From the NCBI GenBank assembly GCA_014706295.1, contig JACSVZ010000007.1, positions 61,453,475 through 61,517,474 on the forward strand: a DNA stretch of 64,000 nucleotides. The letters are read 5' to 3'. The position numbers and the translations under genes were made by a program. This stretch comes from Lycocorax pyrrhopterus obiensis. Lineage: Eukaryota > Chordata > Aves > Passeriformes > Paradisaeidae. The notes beneath the pieces are model-generated. The model was given only the letters and a program-made list of their open reading frames with translations, ran no database searches and had not been told where the DNA came from. This document shows, one piece after another, positions 47,805 through 58,050 of this stretch (position 1 is the first letter of the stretch; the number at the start of each line of letters is the position of its first letter).

Positions 47805-47980
47805 TGCTGGAACAGGCCCAGAGGTGTTTTGGAGTCTTCTCTCCTGGACATATTCCAAACCCACCTGGACACAAACCTGAGTGACACGCATGAGGGGTCA
47901 CTGCTTGAGCAGGGAGGTTGGACTCAGTCACCTCCAGTGGTCCCTTCCAACCTTATCCATTCTGGGTTCTGTGATTCATT
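47805..47980 (+). mobile_element. CR1 LINE 3' end, older subfamily
   Basis: A sense CR1 tail of about 175 bases of a different subfamily: TGCTGGAACAGGCCCAGAGG, TGGAGTCTTCTCTCCTGGAC, ATATTCCAAACCCACCTGGA, AGGGAGGTTGGACTCAGTCA, CCTCCAGTGGTCCCTTCCAA, then CATTCTGGGTTCTGTGATTC. The GGAGTCTCCTTCTCTGG...ATTCAAAACCCGCCTGGA series identifies it. Confidence 0.85.
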
Positions 47981-47984
47981 GTGC

Positions 47985-49488
47985 TAGGCCCAGTTCCCTC
48001 CCATACTCCATTTCCCCACCTCTGTCCTTAGGAAACAGCAGGGGTAGCTCCTTCTCTAAGGCATCAAAATGAACCAGTTACGCCTGTACTTGTGATGTTT
48101 GGAACTGCCGTGATTTTAAAGGCTGCTTAATGCTGAGTTTACTGGAGTTGTATAAATCTTTGCTTTAAATCCACTGTAAATATGTTACAGAATCTGCCAA
48201 ACATGCATTAAAATATTTTGCTCCAGATATGCCTATGTCTAACCTTTTGGTTCCTAAGAGCTTTAATCAGTAATCTTCAAGTAGGAAGTTATTCATCTTT
48301 ATTGCCAGGCACTTCTCAGTGGCGGTCGTGGCAACAATCTTTTCATTGCTTCTGTGTTTAGTTGTTCTTTGACATGATAGAAGTCAGCTGCAGTTCAATG
48401 AGCTCACTATTTGTGCAACTTAATTGCTTGCTTCCTTTAATATGTACTCAGTTTTTCCTTTTATGAGCAGGGTTGTTGGAAAAATTAAGCTTAAGGATAT
48501 GGCTATCCACTGTTAATTAACCTCCTTCCCAAACACATTAGTAAAATAGGTCAAATGGCTGTTGAGTGTTAAGTGTACCATTACTAAGGTATTTCTCAGC
48601 TGGAAAATGAACCCTGTATTGGATAAGACAGGAGTTTCCAAAGGAGCTTCAAGAACTTAGGTGTCCATATCGCACCGAAATTCAATTAGATCCGAGTGCC
48701 TAATTCCCTTAAGCTGGATTTTACAAAAGGCCCCCAGGAGCGTATGTTAAGGAGTTGGGATTTGGTGCGTGTTGTACACGTTTAAAAATAGCCTGAAACT
48801 GCTTCCTCTTGCTCTTCAGTTGGGTTTAGTGGAATCTTTGAATGCGTGATCCATGCAGGCAAGCGGGAATTTGCACAAGAGCAGGCAGAAAAAAGGAATT
48901 GGGTTCTTCCTAGGGATTTGTACGTTGCATTATTGAGGATACTGCATGTGTTTGTTCTTTCAAGAATGACTAATATTATTATTCAGATTTGAAATTCCTA
49001 GAATAGCTCTGTTATGTGAGGATGTATAAATAGTTTTGATGAGTATAAAATATGCTCATTGAGGGAACTGATCTATCAAAACAGCTTTATACAGTGATAG
49101 TGCAATTTCTTTCCATGTCAGAGATATATTCAGATGGAAAAATCACTTTAATTGCAGTGGTGATAGCTTGATTGGAATTCTGCCCATTTGCCACCAAAAT
49201 CGTACATGAATTTTAAAATCATATTTAGAAATGTGACTTCAGTTGGGAAGTTCTTAATTTCTTTAATATATGTATTTTACAAAAGGGTGGATAGGTTTAA
49301 GAAAAAATGGAAGTTGGAAGATTTCCCACTGGGAGATAAAGGTTGTGTTTTTTTATGATAACATCTCTCAATTGCAGTTCCCAGGCTAAGTCGGGAGGCT
49401 TCTTCTAGAAGGGACTTCCCACATGTGTAAACTCTCCTCATCCAAATATTATCATGTGCTACAGCAGTAGCCAGCCAAGATATTAGAA
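47985..49488. other. unique sequence, partly enhancer-like
   Basis: No gene is seen. The interval 48080-48600 is repeat-free, with GTTAATTAACC near 48513, TGCTTAATGC and several CATTA cores, and may include conserved elements. A scrap of old repeat occupies 48655-48735. Confidence 0.35.
48655..48735. repeat. fragment of old amniote repeat
   Basis: ACTTAGGTGTCCATATCGCA, AATTCAATTAGATCCGAGTG, CCTAATTCCCTTAAGCTGGA, then TTTTACAAAAGGCCCCC. This resembles the TTAGGCGCCTAA...TTGAAAATCCCACC palindrome-like repeat found widely in turtles and archosaurs. The family name is not certain. Confidence 0.42.
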
Positions 49489-49490
49489 AT

Positions 49491-49713
49491 ATTAGATATT
49501 AGGAAAAGGTTCTTCCCCCAGAGGGTGCTGGGCACTGCCCAGGCTCCCCAGGGAATGGGCACGGCCCCGAGGCAGCCAGAGCTCCAGGGGCGTTTGGACA
49601 GCGCTGTCAGGGATGCCCAGGGTGGGATTGTTGGGGTGTCTGTGCAGGGCCGGGAGCCGGACTCAGCGGGTCCCTTCCAACTCAGGATATTCCGTGATTC
49701 AGTGATTCTATGA
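49491..49713 (+). mobile_element. CR1 LINE 3' end, sense
   Basis: Sense copy of the same subfamily as the antisense one at 34429-34692: ATTAGGAAAAGGTTCTTCCC, GGTGCTGGGCACTGCCCAGG, GGGTGGGATTGTTGGGGTGT, GTGCAGGGCCGGGAGCCGGA, CGGGTCCCTTCCAACTCAGG, then GTGATTCAGTGATTCTATGA. It is well preserved and CpG-rich for CR1. The 172-codon antisense frame at 49452-49970 largely reads this element backwards and is not a gene. Confidence 0.94.
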
Positions 49714-50970
49714 AGATCAGAATCCACTGTGCCAGGCATGGTCCATGTGTGTAGGAGGCAGCCCTTGCCTTGGAGAACTCCTAGGCTGAAGAAGCAAACG
49801 GAGAGGAAGGAAGGATTCCTGTCTGGTTTAGAGGGCAGGGATAAAATTCCCAAGGTCACGTGGTGGTTCCGTGGCCTCCTTGCAACAGCACCAGATGGAA
49901 TGTTGTCCCTTTGGGGATACTCTTTGGGTCTGAATAGCAAACAGGGGTTTTGCAGATGCCATGATGTCATTCCAGAAGACAGAGAAGTGCATCATCTTTG
50001 AACAGGCGTTTTCCAGGCAGAGATTCCCAGCACCACGTCCCAGTGGGCTGCAATCCCCCAGGCCTCTTCCAGGTGCTCTAGCTACATATCCCCACCACAG
50101 AGAGTGAACTCCATCCTTGCCAGCACAAGTCCTGCTTTTGCTCTATTGTTTTTCCCTGTTTTTCTAATATAGCTTTATAAAGGGTCTGATAGATGAAAGG
50201 GGGAAAATAAGTAGTAGAGGAGGCTCAGCTCTTCCTTGGAATTGTCTTCCCAGCTCACCAAAGCCAGGGTGAGTGGAAAACTTCTGGCTTCCAGGATGCA
50301 AGCTGGAGCTGTGCAATACACTGTCCCTCTTTTAGACCAGGATGCTGTAAAAAGGACATAAGGTGGGTATAAGTGACATTTCTGCCAAAATCAAGGCCCC
50401 TTTAGCCACTGCCAGCGGTGTAATGGGGCCTGTAATAAGTGAGCATTAAGTGCTCCTTTAGAGAGGTGCACTGGAATTGCTGAAATGCTGCCAGTGTGAT
50501 ACAAGCATCAGGAAATCCCATTTGTTCCATGTGGCCAAAACCCACAGAGAAGCTCCACGAAGCACTTAATTTTTTAGTATGGCTGTAAATAATGTAGAGA
50601 ATAAATACTGAAGTCCAGAGAACAACTTTACAGACACGGTCCTGAAAATAGGTTTTCACCCTCCTGTGGCTGATGCTGCTGCACTTCAGGGTATGGATCT
50701 GAGGTTCTTCTGGATGGAAATGCACCTGTCAGTGGGCAGAAGGTCTAAAGTAGCTGTGGAGCATCTGCCAGCCAGGTGAGAGCTGTAAGCATTGAAAATG
50801 AATGTAGAGTTGCTGCTGTTTGCAGAGTGGTTGCTCCTTTCAGGACATAGGGAACTGATACTGGAGCCTAGTTTGCACACAAATATTTGGAATAAAAGAA
50901 ACAGCCTATTTCTTGATCCTGGGACACCAGGACAAAAAAATATAAAGAAGATACAGAGCAATTTTCACAT
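49714..50970. other. unique non-coding sequence
   Basis: No gene or recognised repeat is seen. Open frames are below 110 codons and unconvincing. Confidence 0.4.
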
Positions 50971-50973
50971 GGA

Positions 50974-51254
50974 CATGTAGTGATAGAACAAGAGGGAATG
51001 GCTTTAAACTAAAAGAGGGGAGATTTAGATGAGGTATTAGAAAAAAATTCTTCCCTGTCAGGGTGGGGAGGCCCTGGCACAGGGTGCCCAGAGAAGCTGT
51101 GGCTGCCCCTGGATCCCTGGAAGTGTCCAAGGCCAGGTTGGATGGGGCTTGGAGCAACCTGGGATAGTGGAAGGTGTCCCTGCCCATGGCAGGGGGTTGG
51201 AACTGGGTGGTCTTCGAGGTCCCTTCCAACCCAAACCGTTCGGAGATTCTATGA
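50974..51254 (+). mobile_element. CR1 LINE 3' end, GGATCC subgroup
   Basis: A sense CR1 copy of about 280 bases: CATGTAGTGATAGAACAAGA, GGGAGGCCCTGGCACAGGGT, GGCTGCCCCTGGATCCCTGG, AAGTGTCCAAGGCCAGGTTG, GGAACTGGGTGGTCTTCGAG, CCCTTCCAACCCAAACCGTT, with an AGATTCTATGA end. It carries the extra GGATCC segment shared with the copies at 54571 and 58051. The antisense frame of 141 codons here is an artefact of this element. Confidence 0.95.
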
Positions 51255-52248
51255 AAATAGTGCAGGCAGTCAGCAATTACTCCTTTATTTATACATCTTC
51301 CTGTGGGGGAAAACAGTGCGAGGATTCCCAAGCTGATCCACGTGGAGCTCGAGGGAAGGGTGGCACTTGTTTATGGTGCAGGGAGAAGTTACTGATGTCA
51401 CACTGCTTGTGCGGGGCACACCGTAAGGACCCGAGTGCTCCCAGCTCTTCCATCTGGCGAACTGGCACAGCGCAGTTGGTGTTTCTTGGGGATCATCTTC
51501 CAGTGGGATTTGGCACGTGGCCATGCGAGCTGTAGCCCCAGAGGGGCCGGGTGTGTTGTCCAGCCTGTCTGCAGCAGGACCTGGCTGGTGGCTGGGATTC
51601 GTGTCGCACGCCAGAAGGTGGCACTGCCGATACTGCGCTGGAGAGGTCCCATCGGCTCTGGCCAGAGCAGGGAATTTGGGGGAAATGCTGCAGAAACGAG
51701 GCACTGTCAGGCGGGATACGGGGAAGGGTAGCAGGGTCTGAGAGAGCCTAAAGCAATCAGCGTGAATGGACAAGGCAGCAGTTTGGATACGAGTGGTGTG
51801 AGGGTACGGGAACATCCTGGTGCTTCATCTTCCACTGGCAAGATTTTAATCTTATTAATCACAGAATCAGACTGTGCAAAATTGTTGAAACTTGGAGATT
51901 ATTGCAAGCTCCCAAAGCGAATGAGCCTGGCAGGAGGTTTAAAAAGTGAGCATTGCAGAGGAGTGCTTGGCTTTGGCTGGACAGTATGGAAAGCTGGGTT
52001 GTTTTCCCCTGAAATTGGGCAAAACTTTGCCTTCCCAGCCCTTCTCTGGCTGGCTTGGCAGTGCTGAGTGGGGAGAACTGCTCTTATCTCTTGCATTTCT
52101 CTCTGACGGCAAGTAAACACCCTTTTGTCAGTGAATGCTCAGTAATGAGGGAGAAACTGATGGGCTTTGGTTTAGCTAAAAACAAGAGACTGACACTGGA
52201 AGGAAGGAACAGGTGAACAGCTGGCTGTGAGCTCTTTGTTAACACAGG
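51255..52248. other. CpG-richer unique segment
   Basis: From about 51320 to 51830, GC content and CpG count are clearly above the neighbourhood, with some 20 CpG dinucleotides in 500 bases by eye. Frames of 98-176 codons overlap on both strands (the largest on - at 51285-51815) and show no recognisable domain. A CTCF-like motif lies at 51611-51624. The segment is not dense enough to call a CpG-island promoter. Confidence 0.45.
51611..51624 (+). promoter_or_regulatory. CTCF-like motif
   Basis: CCAGAAGGTGGCAC fits the CTCF core consensus CCASYAGRKGGCRS with a single mismatch at the fifth position. It lies in the local CpG-rich patch, 360 bases downstream of a CR1 end. Binding is not shown. Confidence 0.4.
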
Positions 52249-52289
52249 TTATATATATATATATGTATATGCACACACACATACACACA
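52249..52289. repeat. compound TA/CA microsatellite
   Basis: About 16 bases of AT units, then GTATATG, then ACACACACATACACACA. It is likely to be length-polymorphic. Confidence 0.95.
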
Positions 52290-54240
52290 ATCTGAGGTTA
52301 TATACCCGGATTCTTCACTCTGAGACCATGTGTATTTAGAAGAGGATTTTGTACCCTGCACTGAGGGAAGCCCGCTAAAGACAATTTGATTGGAAATTAC
52401 TGTGGAAGGCCAGTGGGCGATTCATCATCCAAATGACTTATCCCTCCCCCAAAGTTTCTCTAAAGTTTCCTGTCAGAGCTCATGTGCCCTGAGGAAAAGT
52501 GCTTTTTCTTTCTTCATTCCTTCACTCCTCACTAGCTACTTGTGTGGGTGTCCTGGGGTCTCAGAGAAAGTGGTGCCGTGCCTGGATTTGTCTCAGCTTA
52601 ACTCCACTCTGATTTCATCCAGACCAGTGTGAACCTGGAGTCACTTATTAAAGTCAAAGGTGTCCACCCGTGGACAGGCTTACCGGGCACATCAGGTGGG
52701 AGCTTTACCTTCTCCAGGGCATCTCCCAGCCGCTCCCCCTCCACCGTCATGTGGAGGTGCTTAAACGGGTAACAGACAACGAGGATCTCCAGGTCCTAAA
52801 GCTATTAATCCTTGTGAACAGTCACCCTGGCCAGGATTTGTGCCTGGGTATGGTGCCCAGCTCAGGAGAAGAGCAGAGCCTACGGAGCTTGCAGCCCTGT
52901 GGGGACCAGCTGGATTAAATCACAAAGGGTGACAGGTTTTCCTTCTGCTGTCCTGCTGTGGGTAGGAGCTGCCAGCAAAGGGACAGTAATGAGCAGTTGG
53001 ACAGAAGAGACTTGTGAACTGGGAAGATGCACAAGAGCTGAGAAAAGACATCAAGATCAGTGTTTTGTCCCAGGAGCACCAGCCCTTTACCTGGAAGAGT
53101 GTGTGAGGGAGCAATAACCCGGTCTCTGTGCTCTGCTCTTCATTTGAACACGTAAGAAATGGCTTCACTGCAGAGGGCCAAGCTCCCAGACAGATGCAAG
53201 AGGCTTGTGCAGGGGAGGTAAGTCCTGCTGCATCCTACCCTACTCCCTCTTCCCCTCTGTGGGCAGACAGGGTGGCTCGCAGTGTGACCAAGCGTAAATG
53301 ATGCGGCTCTTGGAATTGGCAGGGAGGGAATTTGATTTTTTTTTTTGGTCAGGATTGCACTTGCAGTTTACAGCAGGCTGATTTCTGCTGAAAGGCAGAT
53401 GTGACTTCGCTGTGCTGTGGAGCCAGCCCCCATCCCTCCTCTGTGAGCCCTGGTGGAGCCCTGAGGCGGAAAAGCCGAGTGCAGCTCCGAAGGGCACACG
53501 TTTCCTGTCTCTTCCTCTTGGCAGGTTTTGTCTGCAGACACTGGCTTGAGTACCCCATAATTACATTTTCGCATTTTTTAATATAGTAACACATGGCTGG
53601 GCTTGTGGTAGGGAGCCAAGTGATGTCTTTGGCCTGTAAGGACTATAAATAACCAAAGGGATCATTTTATTTGGTTATGGAAGGAAGAAGGTCTTTCTTC
53701 AGCAGTTGCTGTACAAACACAGCTTTGGAGCAAATAAAGAAGGGTTCTTTTTTTTTCTGTATGTTAGGGAGATACCCATGGATTCAGCAGAATGCCTCAA
53801 AAGTGAAAAATCCTTTGAGTTACATTTCTTTACACAAGGCCTTCACACACTGTCAAGCTGCCCAAATTATAGCTTTGTTTTCATTTTAGTTGTGGCAATT
53901 ATTGTGCTTTTGTTAAAAATACCATTCTGTGTCTATTCTAAGCTCTCAGTAGCAAGGACTGTCTTAAAATAAATGTATGTGCAGTGCCAGGCACAATAGT
54001 TCTCATCTGTGCCCAAGACCTTGGGGCACAACTGCCATATATACAGCAAACAGCTGGTTTGTGTGACAAGATGCAACTTTTCAAGTCTAGATCTTGGCAC
54101 TATGAATCTTGAAATCCATGATTCCTCCTTTTTTCTCCACACTGTGCTCCTTGGCACTCTGGTGTAGGCCGTTATCTGATTGCACTCTGCTGTCAAACCT
54201 CGTCACTTCATCCCCAGCACATCTTTCCTTCACTGTGGTG
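52290..54240. other. unique non-coding sequence
   Basis: No gene or recognised repeat over about 1.9 kb. A T-run lies at 53336-53345. Confidence 0.4.
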
Positions 54241-54244
54241 ATGC

Positions 54245-54332
54245 CCCCTGGATCTGTACCCTGATTCCCACATCCAGGCAGCCCTTGGATTTGTACCCTG
54301 CTTTCCACACCCAGGCAGCCCCTGCATCTGTG
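54245..54332. repeat. 37-bp minisatellite-like tandem repeat
   Basis: Two units of 37 bases (54245-54281 and 54282-54318) share GTACCCTG and the ending CCAGGCAG, with about seven differences. A partial third unit follows (CCCCTGCATCTGTG at 54319-54332). Confidence 0.75.
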
Positions 54333-54570
54333 TGTTGCTCTGACCAGAAGTGCTGAGCAGCAGACAGGAGCAAGGCTGTGGTGCTGCCCTGCCTCCAAGG
54401 GAATTCCTCATGGCAGCAGACTGAATCTTCAGCATTTCTTCACGGGGTGGGTGGCCTTGTGTCACCCAGTGCTGGGACACACCCTGCTCTGAGGTGTCAG
54501 CCCGGGAGCACCACGTCATGGCAGGAGCAGCCATCCACCCCCATCACATGGCTCATGGATAATTTAACGT

Positions 54571-54890
54571 GGAATCCCAGAATGGTTTGGGTTGGAAAGG
54601 ACCTTAAAGTCTGTCTTGTTCCAACATCCTGCCATGGACAGGGACACCTTCCACTATCCCAGGTTGCTCCAAGCCCCGTCCAACCTGGCCTTGGACACTT
54701 CCAGGGATCCAGGGGCAGCCACAGCTTCTCTGGGCACCCTGTGCTAGGGCCTCCCCACCCTCACAGGGAAGGATTCCTTCCCAATATTCCATCTAACCCT
54801 GCCCTCTGGCAGTGGGAAGCCATTCCCCCTTGTCCTGTCACTCTAGGCCATTGTCCCAAGTCTCTGTCCAGCTCTCTTGGAGCCCCTGGT
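54571..54890 (-). mobile_element. CR1 LINE 3' end, antisense, GGATCC subgroup
   Basis: An antisense CR1 copy of about 320 bases: GGAATCCCAGAATGGTTTGG, CCTTCCACTATCCCAGGTTG, CACTTCCAGGGATCCAGGGG, CTCCCCACCCTCACAGGGAA, CCTGCCCTCTGGCAGTGGGA, CCCCCTTGTCCTGTCACTCT, CCAGCTCTCTTGGAGCCCCT. It shares the extra GGATCC segment with the copies at 50974 and 58051. The 179-codon frame on + at 54378-54917 reads the element antisense from its middle onward and should not be called a gene. Confidence 0.95.
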
Positions 54891-55499
54891 ACACAACAGA
54901 TATTGAGATTTCTCTAACTTGTAGAGTTTGCTTTTGGTGTGAACAACTACACACGAGGCTTGGGGCAGGAACATTTCAGCCTGTTGTGTATTGCTTTAGT
55001 TCTGCACTGGAATAAGGCTCCCGTGTCCCAGTGTCAAGGGCTGGATCTGCCATAAACAGTTAGCAGAACTTGAACACAAGCTTCTCCTAACAGAAAAGAG
55101 ATGCTTGGAGGGGTTACAAACACATCTTGTGCATCTGCAGAGGTCACACATCAGAGAGACCTTTCTGTGCACCACAGACCAGGACGCCTGGTGCATCTAC
55201 ATGTTTGTTAATATGTGTGACAAAAACATAGCCAGATAAAATGGGGACATTTCTACCCCCTTTTTGTAGATACAAAATGTGATCAAAGCGTACTCCAACA
55301 CCCCAAAGGGGTGAAGAGTATTGACTACAGCCCTTCTCATTTCCTTTTGGGGAAACACACACAGTCCTGCACACAATCCAACTTTGAGCACAGACAAGTG
55401 CCAGACCAGAAGGTTCCATTCCTGGTTGTGTGTGAGCTGCTACATTTCCATAGGGAAGGCGCTGTTCCTACAATTGCATCGGTACAAAGAGGCCACAGT
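54891..55499. other. unique non-coding sequence
   Basis: No gene or repeat is recognised. Confidence 0.4.
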
Positions 55500-56310
55500 T
55501 CCATGATTGCCCTCAATTAGTGGCGCTGCCAGATCATTCCTAATATTTTTTTTTTGATGGGCACAGCAGTGCAATGGATCTGACGGTGTGTATGTTTGGA
55601 TGGGGTGCATTGACAGCAGTGGTGTCTATCAAGAGGAACAACAACTCCAGATTAAATAGCAGGGCACTCTCTCTGTCACGATGGGGCTGTTTCAGGGAAA
55701 AAGCTCCCATTGTTTCCTCGGCCATATCGACGGGGCCGACACAAGGCCCTCTTGATTAAACGAACTGGCAGCAGAACAGCAAGTTCTTGTTAACCATACA
55801 TGCCAAAAGGCCCTAACACAAACAATCCCCATTATAAATTAGGCCTTTTACAAACAATATTTCAAGAAACTACTTGTCCGTTTTCCATGCCATTATGCAT
55901 TTTTAGGATGATTACATGTTTCTGCTGGATAATGGCCTTTTGCCAAGGGCAAAATGGAGTTTCAATAGGATTCATTATGAAGTGAAAAGTTTTTCTATTC
56001 CCTACCTCCTGGAAGGAAAAAGCCACTCACAGATAAAGCTCGCGATATAATTACGTTGCTTTAGATAACCAGCGAGGTTGCTTCCCAAATGATAAGTACT
56101 TGTTTTTATCCTTCCTTAATCTCACAGGCCCCTTGTAGTCTTTTAATAGGAAGTGGTGGCAGCTGTGAAGGCCACTTGATCATTTGGGTCCGAGCAGAGT
56201 GCGAGGCTGCCCAGCTGATAAAAGCCAAGACAGCTCCAGCTATCAGGACAGCTATTAGAGGAGGAAGTGCTGTCTGCGAGGACAGGCCATGCCAGGCAGC
56301 TCTTCAATGC
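55500..56310. promoter_or_regulatory. strong candidate conserved regulatory block
   Basis: About 800 bases free of repeats, with the clearest enhancer-like texture in the window. It holds four WGATAR sites (56031-56036, 56063-56068, 56090-56095 and 56216-56221, the last overlapping the E-box CAGCTG at 56212-56217). It also has a steroid-receptor-like 15-mer at 55773-55787, CCATTATGCATTTTTAGG near 55889 and several TAAT cores. The short overlapping open frames are not convincing exons. Conservation across vertebrates is expected but cannot be tested here. Confidence 0.42.
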
Positions 56311-56440
56311 ACTGCTGAATGATTATGTTCCATTATAAACCTTTCCCTTCCCCCTGTTCCTTTTACAGAGCTGATCTCTCCTAGAATTAAGATGTGTTTT
56401 TCATATCTGCAAGGGAACATGAAATGCTGAGCTGTGGGGA
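56311..56440. other. unique non-coding sequence
   Basis: Nothing is recognised in this short interval. Confidence 0.3.
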
Positions 56441-56447
56441 TGGGAAT

Positions 56448-56482
56448 GTCAGGGTTTGATCCTGCAAAGGGCTGAATGACCA
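56448..56482. repeat. fragment of old palindromic amniote repeat
   Basis: CAGGGTTTGATCCTGCAAAG followed by GGCTGAATGACC resembles the GATCCTGCAAAGGGCTGAG arm of an old palindromic repeat. The 143-codon antisense frame at 56304-56735 crosses it and is not supported. Confidence 0.38.
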
Positions 56483-56654
56483 CGGTAGGAGCCAAACCCT
56501 TGGATCCTGGTGCTGCACACCGGAGTTCAGCAGTGCTCAGTGTAACAGAGGAGTTACACAGCAGCTTTGTGACTGGGATCCTGACAAAGGCAGAGGTTGC
56601 CTTGGGGATTGGAAGAAAAAAAGGGGAGTCTTGTAGCTCAAGCCCTGATCTGGG

Positions 56655-56770
56655 TGTCAGGAAACCTGGCTCAGTTTCCAGTCCTCCTTCAGAGTCCTTG
56701 GTTTTGATCAGTTGCTTACTGCCCTCATTTCTCATTTGTTACATGTGAATGGAAATAGTTTCTCCTTTCA
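56655..56770 (+). mobile_element. possible MIR-like fragment
   Basis: The order GGGTGTCAGGAAACCTGGCT, CAGTTTCCAGTCCTCC, TTGATCAGTTGCTTACTGCC, CTCATTTCTCATTTGTTACA loosely follows the sense order of MIR-like SINEs. It is weak and may be chance. Confidence 0.33.
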
Positions 56771-58045
56771 GCCAACTCTTTGGATTATAGGATCTGAAGA
56801 TAAAGACTCTGTCATCTGTACAGAATATCAAGATCCACAGGCTTTTGCCTGTCTTAGCTGAGATTTTGAGATGTTACTGTACCAGATCCCATTTCTCTGA
56901 TTTATGTCTCATGTGACCACTTTTGTTTATAAAGATGCCCATCATTCCCCATTATATGCTTCCCTCATCATTACTGCAGGAATTTAACCACGAGGGCAAA
57001 CAAATAACTTGGTGACTGTGAGAACAAAAGCCCCAATTAAAGAAAATTCATTTTCAAGTGGCAAAAGCCATTTATTATATCTATACAGCAATTACTATCA
57101 AGTTAGCAATTCCAGGATTTCATTACTGTTATTAAGAACACAAGCCTTTTACCCTGTTGTAGTCTGAGGTCTTCAGGAACACTAATTAGGTCTTTTCAGC
57201 CCTGGAAGGAGGGAGGATCAGCTCATGTTCACTGGGAAGGGAGTAGGGAGGTGAGTCTCTTGTCTGTGTGACAGTGAGGAGTCTGTGATGACATCTGAGG
57301 AGTTAGATGAGGTGAAGGTGAGCTGAGGCCACCTCACCCTAATTCTGCTTCCCCAGCTGTGAGGAGCCAGCAGAGCTGAGAGGAGGAGTAACCTGGGGGA
57401 AGGAATGTACTATCCAAACTGAGGGAAGGTGTGGGAGTTTGAGTGAGACGTGGAGGAGCAGGAAAAAAAAAGGTGATCCTGGGATTTCGACAGTGAGCTG
57501 TGCCTTTCATGCTGCCACAGTGGTCTTGTATGAGGTGAGATGCTTTTATTGTCCTTATGTTTTTCTGTTTCTGGGCACTGAGCTTCATCTGATTGCAGGT
57601 GAGCTTAATACTCCAACCTGTGTCCATGAAAAATTACGTAAAACACAAAGTACTTTGCAATATCATGCTCTGTACATGCAGTATTTTTTGACCTGTGGTG
57701 ATGTCATCCTCTCTTTTCCCTGCTCAAGAGAGGAATAATTCCATCTGCTTACACCACAGAGGAAACAGAGCCACAAAAAAATCATGTGGAATTAGGGTGA
57801 TGGGTCAGGGAGAAAGGAGATTATGAGAGTTTGACAGATGGTTGTATCATGGGCATATAAGAACATATACAACTTAATTCCCATGCTTTGTGTATTACAC
57901 TATAAAATAGAACAGGTGGTTATGGACTGTTCACACAGATGGGATTTGAAATATACTCGTGGGAAGTTAGTTTTTAGGGGCTTTTTTATGATATAGGTGT
58001 GTTTTATATAATATGTATGTTATATGAAAAAAACCCCAAAACCAA
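56771..58045. other. unique sequence, enhancer-like part at 56930-57200
   Basis: No gene is seen. The interval 56930-57200 is repeat-free and AT-rich, with GGAATTTAACCACGAGG, CCCCAATTAAAG, GCAATTACTATC and CACTAATTAGG cores. It may be a conserved element. The rest is featureless. Confidence 0.32.
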
Positions 58046-58050
58046 AAATG

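Noticed and set aside
49452..49970. 172-codon open frame on -
   Set aside because: Its second half is the CR1 copy at 49491-49713 read antisense.
51285..51815. 176-codon open frame on -
   Set aside because: It lies in a CpG-rich patch where frames overlap on both strands, has no recognisable domain and has no start context that singles it out.
54378..54917. 179-codon open frame on +
   Set aside because: More than half reads a CR1 copy (54571-54890) antisense, and the same peptide recurs at other CR1 copies. There is no independent support.
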